From Ruminococcus sp. (GTDB taxonomy: Bacteria > Bacillota > Clostridia > Oscillospirales > Ruminococcaceae): a DNA stretch of 43,381 nt. The stretch covers positions 1-43,381 of the forward strand of contig SVNR01000024.1 in assembly GCA_015066815.1 (NCBI GenBank), read 5' to 3'. Position numbers and translations under genes: made by a program. This document shows positions 32,698 to 41,106 of the stretch, piece by piece (positions within the stretch are counted from its first letter, which is position 1; each line of letters starts with the position of its first letter). The notes under the pieces were generated by a model. That model did not search any database and had not been told where the DNA came from. It saw only the letters and a program-made list of their open reading frames with translations.

Positions 32698-33970
32698 CTT
32701 AAAAGAAGAAAACAATTCGGAAACCCCGAACGTAAGCGCTCCCGAAAAGAAGCCTGAGATGCAGTCGTCAGCAAGGCGCCGGACTTCATCGGTGAGAAGA
32801 AAAAAAGCTGCAAATAATTCAAAAGTAAAATATATCAAGCCTAAAAAAGGAAATCGTGTTGCACTGAGTCTTGTGCTGACGTTTCTGATTATCGGTATAT
32901 CGGTAGTATCATCAATAGGAATACTCTTTCTTACCAAGGAGCTTCTCGGTATAGACAAAAGCAGTGCGTCATATACGGTTACCGTTCCTGAAAACGCTAC
33001 GATAGATGACGTAATAAAGCTTATGACCGATGAACAGGAAAAGAAGAAAAAAGAGCCTATCATAAAAGTTGATGCCATGTTCCGTGCTCTTGCAAAGTTC
33101 AAGGAGTCAAGAAGTGACACAGGTACTCTTGAGTTTGTTTCCGGTGACCACAAGCTTAGTCCTCGTATGGGATACAGTGAGATTCTTACAGAGCTTATGA
33201 GCTATACTTATGTAGAACGAGAGACGGTCAGAATCACTATTACTGAAGGCAAGACCATAAGAGATGTTGCTGCTATGCTTGAAGAAAACAAGGTATGTGC
33301 CGCAAACATGTTTATATACTACTTCAATAAAGGCCTTGAATATGATTTTATCAAAAAAATTCCCGACACAAGCGCTGTAAGTCTCAGATTTGACAGGATG
33401 GAAGGTTATCTTTTCCCTGATACATACGAGTTCTATAAGGCCGTATATGATGATGTGGAAAGCCTTGAAGAAGAGGATTATGAAGTAATTATAAGAAAGT
33501 TTTTTGATAACTTTGAATCCAAGTATACAGATGAGTTTTCAAAGAGAGCTGATGAGCTCGGAATGTCAATGGATGAGGTAATTACCCTTGCTTCTATTGT
33601 TCAGCGTGAGGCAGCTGATAAGCACGATATGAAGGACGTTGCTTCTGTATTTTCAAACCGTCTCAAAAATACATATATGTTCCCGACGCTCGGATCTGAC
33701 CCGACAAGAGAATACAGTAAATATGTTGTAGAAGCATTAAGCGATCCTGTAAATTCAAGAATGGTTACAGCCTACAATACATATGAGTCATCAGGACTTC
33801 CGCCGGGACCTATATGCAGTCCGGGTGTGGACGCTATAACTGCTGTTCTCTGGCCAAACGAGACAAACTACTATTATTTCTGTGCTAACATAGAAACCAA
33901 GGAAGTTTACTATGCTACAACAAACGAAGAACATGAGTACAACAAGGTACTGGCAGGTATAACATCATAA
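32690..33970 (+). CDS. mltG: Endolytic murein transglycosylase MltG
   Basis: MltG cuts nascent glycan strands at the membrane and so sets chain length. The 426-residue protein has a charged cytosolic N terminus (about 1-55), one membrane helix (about 57-80), a LysM-like part, and the catalytic YceG domain with MEGYLFPDTYEF, the catalytic glutamate in ASIVQREAADK, and YESSGLPPGPICSPG. Overlap with the 5-FCL gene shows co-transcription. In Bacillus, mltG (yrrL) precedes U32 genes, and here a U32 gene also follows, supporting old synteny. Confidence 0.94.
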   Translation: MDNLKEENNSETPNVSAPEKKPEMQSSARRRTSSVRRKKAANNSKVKYIKPKKGNRVALSLVLTFLIIGISVVSSIGILFLTKELLGIDKSSASYTVTVPENATIDDVIKLMTDEQEKKKKEPIIKVDAMFRALAKFKESRSDTGTLEFVSGDHKLSPRMGYSEILTELMSYTYVERETVRITITEGKTIRDVAAMLEENKVCAANMFIYYFNKGLEYDFIKKIPDTSAVSLRFDRMEGYLFPDTYEFYKAVYDDVESLEEEDYEVIIRKFFDNFESKYTDEFSKRADELGMSMDEVITLASIVQREAADKHDMKDVASVFSNRLKNTYMFPTLGSDPTREYSKYVVEALSDPVNSRMVTAYNTYESSGLPPGPICSPGVDAITAVLWPNETNYYYFCANIETKEVYYATTNEEHEYNKVLAGITS

Positions 33971-34023
33971 CAGATAATAAAAAAGCATGTTCTGTACAGA
34001 GTTGTATGCTTAACCGAAAAAAC

Positions 34024-34063
34024 AAAAAAAGAACCACCGCTATAGCTTTATATACGGTGGTTC
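34024..34063 (-). terminator. Hairpin with minus-strand T-run, upstream of the U32 gene
   Basis: GAACCACCG and CGGTGGTTC form a 9-bp stem extended by TATA/TATA. The run of seven T follows the stem only on the minus strand, so it looks like a leftward terminator, although the neighbouring genes run rightward. On the plus strand it ends eight bases before the U32 ribosome site. Confidence 0.55.
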
Positions 34064-34084
34064 TAAAAACAGGAGGAATTAATT

Positions 34085-35287
34085 TTGAGCCTTGAGGTGT
34101 TATCACCTGCGGGAGACCGCGAGAGACTTTTGTCTGCACTTAACTATGGTGCGGATGCTGTATATCTTGGCAGAAAAACTTTTGGGATGAGGGCATCCTC
34201 TTCAAACTTTGATTATGAGGGACTTGCCGAAGCCGTGAAGCTGTCTCATGAAAAAGGGGTAAAGGTTTATCTTACCTGCAATACGCTTCCGAGAAATAAT
34301 GAAATACCAAGCTTTGAACAGTTTGTAAAGGAAGCTGTTGAGTGTGGAGTCGATGCACTTATCGCAGCGGATCTGGGAATTATATCACTTATAAAAAAGT
34401 ACGCACCTGATATGGAAATACACGCATCAACACAGACAGGTATAGTAAACTATGTTACAGCGAACGAGCTTTACAATATGGGCTGCAAAAGAGTAGTTCT
34501 TGCAAGAGAGCTTTCGATAGACGAAATATCAGAAATAAGAGCAAAAACTCCTAAGGAGATGGAGATAGAGGCTTTTGTACATGGTGCTATGTGTGTTTCG
34601 TTTTCCGGAAGATGTCTGCTGTCAAGTTATCTTGTAAACCGTGATGCCAACAGAGGCGAATGCGCACAGCCATGCCGATGGGGTTATCATCTTCAGGAAG
34701 AAAAACGCCCTGATGAGTTTTACCCTGTTTTTGAAGATGAGCAGGGAACATACATACTCAACGCCAAGGACATGAGTATGATAGAGCATATCAAGGAACT
34801 TAAGGAGGCCGGTATATACAGTCTCAAGATAGAGGGAAGAGCAAAGTCAGCCTACTATGTTTCTGTAATAACAAACGCTTACAGAATGGCTGTTGACTGC
34901 TGTCTTAAGGGTGAGCCTGTTCCGCAGTGGGTATATGATGAGGTGTTTAAGGTAAGCCACAGAAAATACTGTACAGGATTCTTTTTCGGACATCCCAAGG
35001 ATAGTCAGTATTATGAAACAGGCGGATATATCAGAGAATATGATGTAGTTGCTGTTGTTGACGAATGCAGAGACGGCAGGCTCTATGCAACACAAAGAAA
35101 TAAATTTCTTGCAGGAGATACTCTCGAGATTTTTTCTCCGGGTGCAGAGCCGCAGAGGATAAAAGCGGATGTGATATATAACGAAAACGATGAATCCGTC
35201 GAAAGCGCAAACCATGCAATGATGAAGTTTTCTATTCCGTGCGACAGAGTTTTCCCTAAGGATGCAATAATAAGAATACAAAAATAA
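34085..35287 (+). CDS. U32 family protein (RNA hydroxylation type)
   Basis: The 400-residue protein starts LEVLSPAGDRERLLSALNYG and contains EIHASTQTG and the family signature FVHGAMCVSFSGRC followed by NRGECAQPCRW, whose cysteines likely hold an iron-sulfur cluster. Once called collagenases, U32 proteins such as TrhP and RlhA act in prephenate-dependent hydroxylation of tRNA wobble uridine or 23S rRNA. Position after mltG, as with Bacillus yrrN/yrrO, favours a TrhP-like tRNA role (inference). The start is a TTG at 34085 behind AGGAGGA. Confidence 0.88.
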   Translation: MSLEVLSPAGDRERLLSALNYGADAVYLGRKTFGMRASSSNFDYEGLAEAVKLSHEKGVKVYLTCNTLPRNNEIPSFEQFVKEAVECGVDALIAADLGIISLIKKYAPDMEIHASTQTGIVNYVTANELYNMGCKRVVLARELSIDEISEIRAKTPKEMEIEAFVHGAMCVSFSGRCLLSSYLVNRDANRGECAQPCRWGYHLQEEKRPDEFYPVFEDEQGTYILNAKDMSMIEHIKELKEAGIYSLKIEGRAKSAYYVSVITNAYRMAVDCCLKGEPVPQWVYDEVFKVSHRKYCTGFFFGHPKDSQYYETGGYIREYDVVAVVDECRDGRLYATQRNKFLAGDTLEIFSPGAEPQRIKADVIYNENDESVESANHAMMKFSIPCDRVFPKDAIIRIQK

Positions 35288-35295
35288 TATATAGT

Positions 35296-35345
35296 AAACG
35301 GTTCATACAGAATTATTGTGATTTTCTGTATGAACCGTTTTGGTT
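35296..35345 (+). terminator. Terminator after the U32 gene
   Basis: A perfect 17-bp stem (left arm 35296-35312, right arm 35324-35340) is followed by T-rich sequence. It is joined to TATAGTAAACG at 35289-35299, the opening of element A, so the terminator may have grown out of an element A copy. Confidence 0.8.
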
Positions 35346-35348
35346 TTA

Positions 35349-36104
35349 TTAAAGAGGCATTTTTCTTTTCTGGATTGTGTATATTATTTTTGATTTGAGA
35401 TTTGCCGGTAAAAAAGGCGCACATGCAACACTTATTTTCATATTGAGCTTTGGTACAATGCAGAATGCACCCTTGAGCATCATATCTATGGCATATCTTG
35501 ATACTTCATATGAGTTTGCAGGAGAGAAGCTGTTTGAAACGCCCAGGCGTTTATTAAAATTTGTCTGGACCGGTCCGGGACAGAGAACGCTTATTGTGAC
35601 AGCACTCTTTGTTTCTTTTATTTCACGATAAATAGACTGAGAAAGATTGAGTACATAGTTTTTTGAAGCATAGTATGCAGCCATGAGCGGACCCGGGAAA
35701 AAAGCTGCAGATGATGATACGTTAAGTATCTTTCCGTGGTTTCTTCTTTTAAAATCCCTGTAAAAAAGCTTGGTAAGGATATGAAGAGATGTAACGTTGA
35801 GATTGATGAGGTTTAATTCTTCGTCAAGAGAAGTGTTGTCAAACGCTCCCACTGCTCCGACTCCTGCATTGTTGATAAGCACATCAACTTTTATGTTTTT
35901 GCAGACATCGTATAGCTTTATGGCATTTTCAGGCTTTGAAAGATCGGTTGTGATTATTTTTACTCTTGACGGAAGCATTTTTTTTAGTTTAACAAGTTTG
36001 TTTTTACTTCTTGCTGTAAGTATAAGATCGTATCCGAGCTCACTCAGATAAATAGCCATATCACGGCCTAATCCTGTACTTGCACCTGTTATCAGAGCGA
36101 TCAT
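35349..36104 (-). CDS. Short-chain dehydrogenase/reductase
   Basis: This NAD(P)-dependent SDR of 251 residues has the cofactor motif TGASTGLG near the N terminus, the NNAG motif and the active-site YxxxK (AAYYASKNY), plus a serine in LNVSSSAAF. The arginine after the first strand (TARSK) suggests NADPH. Substrate unknown. GGGAGGAA precedes the ATG at 36104. Its promoter (36147-36175) overlaps the left 18-bp direct repeat of the downstream island. Confidence 0.92.
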   Translation of the reverse strand: MIALITGASTGLGRDMAIYLSELGYDLILTARSKNKLVKLKKMLPSRVKIITTDLSKPENAIKLYDVCKNIKVDVLINNAGVGAVGAFDNTSLDEELNLINLNVTSLHILTKLFYRDFKRRNHGKILNVSSSAAFFPGPLMAAYYASKNYVLNLSQSIYREIKETKSAVTISVLCPGPVQTNFNKRLGVSNSFSPANSYEVSRYAIDMMLKGAFCIVPKLNMKISVACAPFLPANLKSKIIYTIQKRKMPL

Positions 36105-36146
36105 AATGTTTATTTCCTCCCTAAAAAAATTTTTTTTGTTCCTTTG

Positions 36147-36175
36147 ATTATACCATACAAAAAGGATTTTTGCAA
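36147..36175 (-). promoter_or_regulatory. SDR gene promoter
   Basis: On the minus strand TTGCAA (36170-36175) and TATAAT (36147-36152) are 17 bases apart. The -35 box lies inside the 18-bp repeat at 36165-36182. Confidence 0.6.
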
Positions 36176-36182
36176 TTGTTAA
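36165..36182 (+). repeat. Left copy of an exact 18-bp direct repeat flanking the sensor/ABC island
   Basis: GATTTTTGCAATTGTTAA is found here and again at 43102-43119 in the same orientation. The copies bracket the five-gene regulator, kinase, lipoprotein and ABC module. Confidence 0.7.
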
Positions 36183-36263
36183 ATCAGAGTTAATCGAAAA
36201 TACGGTCAGTCAGGCAATAGACAAACGATTAAGAAGTTATATATTTTGTAAAAAAATATTTAG

Positions 36264-36292
36264 TTGAAAAGCCGGGATTTGTTTGTTATAAT
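36264..36292 (+). promoter_or_regulatory. Promoter of the LytTR/GHKL pair
   Basis: TTGAAA (36264-36269) and TATAAT (36287-36292) are 17 bases apart, about 55 bases before the regulator start. Confidence 0.7.
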
Positions 36293-36347
36293 AAAATATA
36301 AGTTTATTTTTATAGACAGAAAGCTTTTGTAATCAAGGGGAGATATA

Positions 36348-37058
36348 ATGAAAATAGCTGTATGTGAAGATGAGAAAATTTATTCGGATAAGCTTCTGAG
36401 GTTACTTGAAAAATATTTTGAGAAACGTAAAGAGAAAGTAGAGATAACTGTATTTACCGATGGTATTCCTTTGCTTGACGTTTATAACGGAGGAAAAAAT
36501 TTTGATTTGATATTTCTTGATATTCAGCTTGAAATGACAGATGGTCTTGATATCGCAATGAAGTTGAGGGAAATTGACAGTCGGGTCGCTTTAATTTTCG
36601 TGACGGGATTTGAAAACAGGGCTGTAGAGGGATATTCTGTAAAGGCTTTTGATTATATAGTAAAATCATCTATGGACAGCAGGCTTGACGATGTGCTTGA
36701 CAGATTTATAAAAACAAGTGAAAAGGGTATGATTTCTGTTACTTTAACAGATGGAAAACTTGAAATAATCAGTTGTGATGATATTGTTTTTATAGAATCC
36801 GATGGAAGAGGAACAGCGGTTTATTTTGCCGACAGCGTTGTAAGAACTGCACTTTCAGTAAACAAAGTTTATCAGCTTTTACCTCGTGATTTATTTATAG
36901 AAATCCATAAATCTGTTTTCGCAAACCTTATGAAAATAAAACGCATCGGAAGTGATACTGTCGAAATGAGTACGGGAAAGTCACTTCCTATGAGTCGCAG
37001 AAAAAGAAAATATGTATTGTCTTCTGTAATGTCATCAGTAGAAAGCAGGATAAAATGA
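36348..37058 (+). CDS. LytTR response regulator of the island
   Basis: The 236-residue regulator has a receiver domain (CEDE acidic residues, phosphoacceptor Asp58 in LIFLDIQ, Lys106) and a LytTR DNA-binding domain (about 125-230, FIEIHKSVFANLMKI to LPMSRRKRKYV). The residue after the conserved lysine is Ser (VKSS), not the usual Pro. AGGGGAG precedes the ATG. It overlaps the kinase gene by four bases (ATGA), so the two form a two-component pair. The likely target is the downstream lipoprotein-ABC operon or its own promoter. Confidence 0.93.
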   Translation: MKIAVCEDEKIYSDKLLRLLEKYFEKRKEKVEITVFTDGIPLLDVYNGGKNFDLIFLDIQLEMTDGLDIAMKLREIDSRVALIFVTGFENRAVEGYSVKAFDYIVKSSMDSRLDDVLDRFIKTSEKGMISVTLTDGKLEIISCDDIVFIESDGRGTAVYFADSVVRTALSVNKVYQLLPRDLFIEIHKSVFANLMKIKRIGSDTVEMSTGKSLPMSRRKRKYVLSSVMSSVESRIK

Positions 37059-38848
37059 TCAGGTACAGATATAACTTGTTTTTTGTTTTCATAGTTTTGT
37101 CTGCTGTTGCACTGAACTTTTTTATAGGATATGCAAATATAAGTTCAGGTGATTATGTGTCATACGGTTCGGTATCGATGAAAAAGACTGTAGTTAATAA
37201 TGCAGACAGGATTTTATCAGCTTATGATTTTAATGATTATTCTTTTGCACTAAAAAATCTGAACATAGAAAAAGAATGGCTTTTAAAATATCGTGATGCT
37301 CTCAAAATACTGAATAATCAGACCGTACCTGTTTATCCTGAAAAAAGCTCTGTCAGAAAAGAGGCTGAGGAGATAGTAGGTAACAGCAATCTCACAGACA
37401 GTCAGGCGGCTTTCAGGCTCGAAGTTCTTGATTATTGCACTCAAAGACTGGAATATGCAATCAACTACAGTGATTATATTTTTGCAATAAACAATAATGT
37501 TGAAAAAATGTCCGGAATAAGTATTTTTTCAGATGATGTCCTCAAAAAAGCGGCAAAAACCAAAAATGATTTTTATGGTCTTGATAATATCAATATAAGT
37601 GCTGCTCCGGATGCAGGTGTAAATCTCATCTTTTCTGATGATATTACGAATATTCTTGTTACTGTTGTTTCGGCTTTGTGTGCTTTTATATTCTCTTTAA
37701 ATTGTCGTTTTTTAGCTGATAAGGTATCAAACGGGAAGTGCGGAAGCTTTGTTTTTGCATTTTTTCTTATACTCGGAATAGCTGTTATTTATATTTCAAA
37801 TATTCTGATTATAGCTTCAAATGTGGAAACAGGAAACCTTAAAAGAACCGTACAGTCGATTTCCGAATACAGATCGTGTCCATATATGATATCAGTCAGC
37901 ACACTGATGATCTTAAGAATTATTTTTAAAGTCTTAGCGTGTCTGATAATTTATTTTGGTTTTACAACATTGTTTTTATCCAAAAATAAAGTCAGAGCAG
38001 TTTTGATAATGATTTTATTAAGCAAAGCTGAAATATTTCTTCATTTATTTGATTTTAAAATAAGCTTTTTCTCTTTTTTTCATGCTGAAGATATAATCGG
38101 TGTTTATAATAATATTGATGTTTTAGGAGAATATGTAAATCCTTCTCTGGTACTTAGTATGTTTTGTTTATTGCTTTTTATGATTTTTATAATTGTTTCC
38201 AAAAGACAGATTAATAATGTTGTGCTGGATGCAAAAGAAAAATCCGAAAAGAAATATTATGATGAAATTAATAGTAAATATACCGAAACTCAGATGATAC
38301 GCCATGACATAAAAAATCATCTTACGGCAATCGCAATACTTCTCGATGACGGAAAAGTAAAAGATGCCCGTATGTATCTTGATGAAATAAGAGCAGAAAT
38401 GGATAATACCATGTTACCTGTTAAAACCGGTTCAGCCGTGCTTGACGCGTTGTTGTTAAAAAAATTAAGTGATATAAAAAATTCCGGTATTAATGTTAAG
38501 TTGGATTTTGACGTTGATTTTTCAGAAACGGATATTCCGGAGTATGATTTGTGCGGAATTTTCGGTAATATTTTTGATAATGCCCATGAAGCGTGTAAAA
38601 AGCTTTGTGACGAGGAAAGACTCATAACTATGACTGTAAAACGTCATATGGATATGATATGTATTTTTTGTGAGAACAAATACAGGTATATAAACGAGGA
38701 CTTGTCTACCATAAAAAAAGATAAAAAGTTACATGGAATAGGATTGCAGCGTATACGAAATATAGCCGGGAAGTATAACGGTACTTCGGAGATTTCTTTT
38801 GAAAACGGAGTATTTAAGCTTTCTGTTTTACTGAATTTACAGACATAA
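37055..38848 (+). CDS. GHKL histidine kinase with an ABC-permease-like sensor
   Basis: The kinase has 597 residues: an N-terminal helix, a large extracellular domain (about 27-200), about five further membrane helices (about 203-383), a linker, the phosphoacceptor His in IRHDIKNHL (about 415), and a GHKL ATPase with N-box GNIFDNAHEA (about 504) and HGIGLQRIRN. The kinase half is AgrC-like. The sensor half is unusual: residues 264-362 align without gaps, at a constant offset of 77, to 187-285 of the ABC permease encoded downstream, and 175-200 match the permease ectodomain end (GLDNI versus GLENI, ITNIL versus LTDVI). It is translationally coupled to the regulator gene. Ligand unknown. Confidence 0.9.
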   Translation: MIRYRYNLFFVFIVLSAVALNFFIGYANISSGDYVSYGSVSMKKTVVNNADRILSAYDFNDYSFALKNLNIEKEWLLKYRDALKILNNQTVPVYPEKSSVRKEAEEIVGNSNLTDSQAAFRLEVLDYCTQRLEYAINYSDYIFAINNNVEKMSGISIFSDDVLKKAAKTKNDFYGLDNINISAAPDAGVNLIFSDDITNILVTVVSALCAFIFSLNCRFLADKVSNGKCGSFVFAFFLILGIAVIYISNILIIASNVETGNLKRTVQSISEYRSCPYMISVSTLMILRIIFKVLACLIIYFGFTTLFLSKNKVRAVLIMILLSKAEIFLHLFDFKISFFSFFHAEDIIGVYNNIDVLGEYVNPSLVLSMFCLLLFMIFIIVSKRQINNVVLDAKEKSEKKYYDEINSKYTETQMIRHDIKNHLTAIAILLDDGKVKDARMYLDEIRAEMDNTMLPVKTGSAVLDALLLKKLSDIKNSGINVKLDFDVDFSETDIPEYDLCGIFGNIFDNAHEACKKLCDEERLITMTVKRHMDMICIFCENKYRYINEDLSTIKKDKKLHGIGLQRIRNIAGKYNGTSEISFENGVFKLSVLLNLQT

Positions 38849-38870
38849 AAAACGACCACTTCTGCACTGA

Positions 38871-38903
38871 AAACAACCACTTGTGCAAATGTGGTTGTTT
38901 TTT
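38871..38903 (+). terminator. Terminator after the kinase gene
   Basis: AAACAACCAC and GTGGTTGTTT form a 10-bp stem with a 10-base loop followed by T residues. It would separate the regulator/kinase transcript from the lipoprotein-ABC operon, possibly partially. Confidence 0.75.
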
Positions 38904-38923
38904 CATTTTTACAGTTTTATAAT
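38895..38923 (+). promoter_or_regulatory. Possible promoter of the lipoprotein-ABC operon
   Basis: TTGTTT (38895-38900) and TATAAT (38918-38923) are 17 bases apart. The -35 box is weak and overlaps the terminator arm, as expected if a regulator must activate it. Confidence 0.45.
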
Positions 38924-38980
38924 AAAATCAGAATAAAAGAGTACTCTTGTTTTTACTTACGTTTTTTAGGAGGAAGAAAA

Positions 38981-40243
38981 ATGAAAACAAAAAAGTTGTT
39001 TTTATCTCTGTTAATTTTGATACTGCTTGGAGGTTGTGATATCAAAGAAGTGAAAGATGATTTTTCAAAAATGCCCGGGGATAAGCCGTATAACAGAGTG
39101 GTTATGGAAACAGAAAACGGATATTATTATAATGTTTGTCAGAACTTATCTTTGCGCTATAAAGAAAAAAAGACAGGGAAAGATATTTTTCTATGTGCAA
39201 AACCTGAGTGTATGCATGACGGAAATGAAAAATGTACTGCAACCTATAATTTTCTGGAAATCTCAAATTCGATACTGTATGAAAACAATATTTATTTTGT
39301 AGCAAGTATATATGATGATGAAACTATGGGCTATGCACTTTTCAAAGCATCGACAGACGGAGCTTCACTTGATAAAGTAGGTGATGTGATAACTATCAGA
39401 CAGCCACAGTCATCTGATGATAACATCAGCTATTCATCATCTGTCAATAATTTTATCATACACAAGGGATATGCGTATATTTCGTATGTTCTGGGACAAC
39501 ACTCGTATACCGGATTTCTGGGAGCGGGAATGATAAGAATGAATATAACGAGCGGTGAAACAGAATCAATTTATTCTTATGATGATTATTTTTCTTCGTC
39601 GTATGCAGATATAATGTCAGCGTGCGGAGAGTATGTTTATTATCGTTTGTGGGGTAACTCTTCAGCAGATTCGGGAGTATACAGATATAATACAGATACT
39701 CATGAAATTGAGAAAATTCAGGATAAACAGAATAAAATTGACAATGAAAATGGTGTACTGGATCTTATAAGTGAAGATACCTTGTTTTATACGTATATAA
39801 ACGAAGATGACAAAATTTGTATTACAGGATTTGACAGCAAAACCTTTGAACCGGCCGGTGTTGAAATAAACACAGGTGAAAGCATTATAGGCGGAATGCT
39901 TTTTTATGAAGACAAGATATTTGTTTGCGGTGTTGCTAAAATCACGGCATTTGATAAAAAGGGGCAGAAGATAGGTTCTGTAGATAAAGTTGATATAAAA
40001 GAAATCGATATTTCATCAGGTGCAGTGCATTACTATGATTATGGTGGAGTTTTTGATATTTCTGATGGTAAATTGTACGTAAACAAGCATGATGAAACAG
40101 ATACGCAGGAAATATACTGCTGTAAGGTTGAAGATGTTCTGAAAAGTGAAAGTGTATGGGAAAAGGCTTATACGATTGAAAGCTGGGAAAACTACTGGGA
40201 CGAATATCCGATGTTCACAGTTATGAGAGGTGCGGGATACTGA
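38981..40243 (+). CDS. Lipoprotein of the island ABC operon (propeller-like)
   Basis: The 420-residue lipoprotein has lipobox LLGGC (Cys 19 or so). Near residues 71-86 it has the cysteine/histidine cluster CAKPECMHDGNEKC, a motif I associate with clostridial surface lipoproteins encoded beside ABC-2-type transporters. The remainder is made of repeating strands typical of a beta-propeller (for example NNIYFVASIYDD and EYVYYRLWGN). AGGAGG before the ATG at 38981 fixes the start; the longer frame from 38891 runs through the terminator. Its stop overlaps the ATPase start by one base (TGATG). It may present or sense the transporter's ligand; function unproven. Confidence 0.85.
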   Translation: MKTKKLFLSLLILILLGGCDIKEVKDDFSKMPGDKPYNRVVMETENGYYYNVCQNLSLRYKEKKTGKDIFLCAKPECMHDGNEKCTATYNFLEISNSILYENNIYFVASIYDDETMGYALFKASTDGASLDKVGDVITIRQPQSSDDNISYSSSVNNFIIHKGYAYISYVLGQHSYTGFLGAGMIRMNITSGETESIYSYDDYFSSSYADIMSACGEYVYYRLWGNSSADSGVYRYNTDTHEIEKIQDKQNKIDNENGVLDLISEDTLFYTYINEDDKICITGFDSKTFEPAGVEINTGESIIGGMLFYEDKIFVCGVAKITAFDKKGQKIGSVDKVDIKEIDISSGAVHYYDYGGVFDISDGKLYVNKHDETDTQEIYCCKVEDVLKSESVWEKAYTIESWENYWDEYPMFTVMRGAGY

Positions 40244-41106
40244 TGATTGAAATAAAAAAACTTAAAAAGAACTACGGAGATTTTACTGCTCTTGATGATC
40301 TTGATCTTACACTTGAAAACGGAGTCTATGGTATACTCGGAGCAAACGGAGCAGGAAAATCCACATTTTTAAATCTTCTTACAGACAACATAAAGCGTAC
40401 TTCCGGAGAAATTTTATACAACGGTACAGAGATACTTTCACTTGGAGTAAAATTTCGCAGAAAAGTGGGTTACACACCTCAGCTTCAGGGTATGTATGAA
40501 GATTTTTCGGCAGGGCAATTTATGCGGTATATTGGTTCTTTAAAAGGAATGAAGCATCGGGAATGCAAAGTACAGACTGAAAAGTTTCTTTCTCTTGTAG
40601 GTTTAAAAAGTGTTGCTCATAAAAAGCTTGGTTCTTTTTCCGGGGGAATGAGACAGAGAGTTTTACTTGCATCTGCGATGCTCGATAATCCGGAAATACT
40701 TATTCTTGATGAACCTACAGCAGGGCTTGACCCCGAAGAAAGAATCCGTCTGAGAAATTATATAGCAGAGATATCTGAGAGCAGAATGGTTCTTCTGGCG
40801 ACTCATGTAGTAGATGATATCGAATGTATCGCACATAAGGTTATTCTTATGAAAAAAGGAAAACTCCTGAGATTTGCAGCTCCCGGTGAGCTTATAGGTG
40901 AAATATCAGGAAAAGTAGGTGAGTTTTGCGGTACGTTTGAAGAAGTGAACAGCTTGAAGGAAAAATACGGCAAAGGTCAGACTATAAGGAGAGAAGAGGG
41001 GTTTATTTTTCGTATAGCGGAAGAAAATCTTCCTGAAAGCTTCAGGAGAGTAAGTGATATTTCTCTTGAAGACGTTTATCTTTTTTATGCGGAGGGTCGA
41101 AAATGA
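40243..41106 (+). CDS. ABC transporter ATPase
   Basis: The 287-residue ATPase has Walker A GANGAGKST, Q-loop near YTPQLQGMY, signature SFSGGMRQRVLLA, Walker B LILDEPTAGLDP and the switch His in LLATHVVDD. The C-terminal 60 residues form an extra domain usual for ABC-2 exporters. Translation is coupled at both ends: one base shared with the lipoprotein gene and four bases (ATGA) with the permease gene. It powers the adjacent permease; the cargo is unknown. Confidence 0.96.
   Translation: MIEIKKLKKNYGDFTALDDLDLTLENGVYGILGANGAGKSTFLNLLTDNIKRTSGEILYNGTEILSLGVKFRRKVGYTPQLQGMYEDFSAGQFMRYIGSLKGMKHRECKVQTEKFLSLVGLKSVAHKKLGSFSGGMRQRVLLASAMLDNPEILILDEPTAGLDPEERIRLRNYIAEISESRMVLLATHVVDDIECIAHKVILMKKGKLLRFAAPGELIGEISGKVGEFCGTFEEVNSLKEKYGKGQTIRREEGFIFRIAEENLPESFRRVSDISLEDVYLFYAEGRK

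Noticed and set aside
36227..36240. Third TTAACA-type box pair before the island LytTR gene
   Set aside because: GATTAAGAAGTTAT is similar but has different spacing, faces the other way and does not line up with the -35 box of that promoter.
36200..36347. Small peptide pheromone gene (AgrD-like) for the GHKL kinase
   Set aside because: No short frame with a ribosome site and a suitable leader was seen on either side of the regulator/kinase pair, and no AgrB-like gene is present.
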